Shown here: positions 63,652 to 64,000 of the stretch, in pieces
Layout of the letters: every line of letters begins with the position of its first letter
Numbering within the stretch: position 1 is the stretch's first letter
Assembly: GCA_964471825.1 (NCBI GenBank)
Contig: CAYYKD010000016.1
Coordinates: 1-64,000, forward strand
Direction of reading: 5' to 3'
Source of the DNA: CAYYKD01 sp964471825
GTDB lineage: Bacteria; Spirochaetota; GWE2-31-10; CAYYKD01
DNA length: 64,000 bases
The notes under the pieces: model-generated
Told to the model about the DNA's origin: nothing
Database searches by the model: none
Seen by the model: the letters and a program-made list of their open reading frames with translations, nothing else
Made by a program: the position numbers and the translations under genes

Positions 63652-64000
63652 CTATTTTTCTTCAATTATTGATGTTTCATAGAGAATAGGTGTGTTTATA
63701 TGCTCGCTATAGAAATTTATTCTATCTAACAACTTACTTAATTTAGCAGGCAACTTTAATGAAGCTCTACCGACCCCGGATGAAAGTGATTCGAATAACC
63801 CCGGTGCCTTTGGATAATGTTCAATCGAGTATTCCCCTATACCATTCTCTTTAACAGCATATTCTATCGTGTCAATCATTCCACCTTTAAAATCAGCTAG
63901 ATTTAAATCTATAGCCTGATTACCTGTCCATACTCTTCCCTCAGCTATCTGACTGAACTTTTCACGATCAATTATTCTATTCTTTAAAACACGGGATGAA
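63652..64000 (-). CDS. sppA: Signal peptide peptidase SppA, C-terminal part (window edge)
   Basis: The frame runs off the end of the window; 115 codons are visible. The diagnostic S49-family stretch is IAEGRVWTGNQAIDLNLADF, with SSRVLKNRIIDRE before it and GGMIDTIEYAVKENGI after it. The catalytic Lys and Ser lie upstream, outside the window. An apparent ATG at 63879 is internal. SppA degrades cleaved signal peptides in the inner membrane. Convergent to the HAD gene. Confidence 0.85.
   Translation of the reverse strand, partial: SSRVLKNRIIDREKFSQIAEGRVWTGNQAIDLNLADFKGGMIDTIEYAVKENGIGEYSIEHYPKAPGLFESLSSGVGRASLKLPAKLSKLLDRINFYSEHINTPILYETSIIEEK

Noticed and set aside
63652..63879. Independent 75-residue gene at the right edge
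   Set aside because: The same frame continues without a stop to the window end and encodes SppA sequence, so the ATG at 63879 is internal.

Overview
This is an AT-rich (roughly 30% GC by eye), gene-dense bacterial chromosome segment with two membranes implied by its genes. It carries BamA, TamB, a Skp/OmpH-like chaperone, ExbB/ExbD/TonB-like proteins, a TamB-BamA-Skp order like that of Treponema, an LCP protein with a LytR_C-like tail, and a cytosolic [FeFe]-hydrogenase/chemoreceptor fusion. Together these point to the Spirochaetota. That assignment is inference: there is no rRNA and no flagellar gene to anchor it. His, Phe and shikimate-pathway genes suggest a free-living, largely prototrophic organism. 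Four runs of exactly 10 N are scaffold joins. At least one, in gltX, is spurious because the flanks repeat the same 8 bases.

Layout. 1-3.2 kb: scpB-cmk-rpsA (minus). 3.5-4.2 kb: a secreted coiled-coil protein. 4.3-6.6 kb: gltX and a DUF2934-like protein. 6.7-9.7 kb: hisZ-hisG-hisD (minus), overlapping genes with a promoter that predicts a nearly leaderless hisZ mRNA. 9.9-13.6 kb: rplU-prp-rpmA-obg-nadD-LCP (plus). 13.6-22.3 kb: the minus-strand translation operon rimP-nusA-infB-rbfA-truB-ribF-rpsO, then dut, a GSCFA protein and a small orphan. 22.6-25.7 kb: two polytopic membrane proteins. 25.8-30.4 kb: pstS-pstC-pstA-pstB-phoU, with pstA interrupted by a single-base frameshift. 30.6-41.2 kb: envelope and proteostasis genes (M23 peptidase, PRTase, zinc protein, CPBP protease, HtrA lipoprotein, TPR protein, hexose-phosphate mutase, FtsH). 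41.7-43.4 kb: NfeD and an SPFH protein. 43.4-44 kb: a gene-free stretch with strong hairpins and a MITE-like relic. 44-55.1 kb: an outer-membrane biogenesis cluster (barrel protein, ExbB, ExbD, TonB-like, TamB, BamA, Skp, two small proteins). 55.1-56.9 kb: the hydrogenase-like/MCP fusion. 57.2-59.2 kb: fabH and an enlarged NDK-like protein. 59.3-61 kb: a hypothetical gene, aroQ and pheA. 61.2-64 kb: a large helical protein, a HAD phosphatase and the 3' part of sppA.

The most interesting items are (i) the soluble ferredoxin/H-cluster/MCP fusion, which keeps the H-cluster cysteines but has lost the proton-relay cysteine, so it looks like a gas or redox chemoreceptor; (ii) the tight linkage of an ExbB-ExbD-TonB motor to TamB-BamA-Skp; (iii) a 331-residue NDK-like protein with about 100 inserted residues and retained active-site Lys, Arg, Asn and His; (iv) the pstA frameshift at an in-frame stop; and (v) a dispersed intergenic hairpin repeat built on GAGGCTCTTGCAAAAA, including a roughly 300-bp element bounded by inverted copies.
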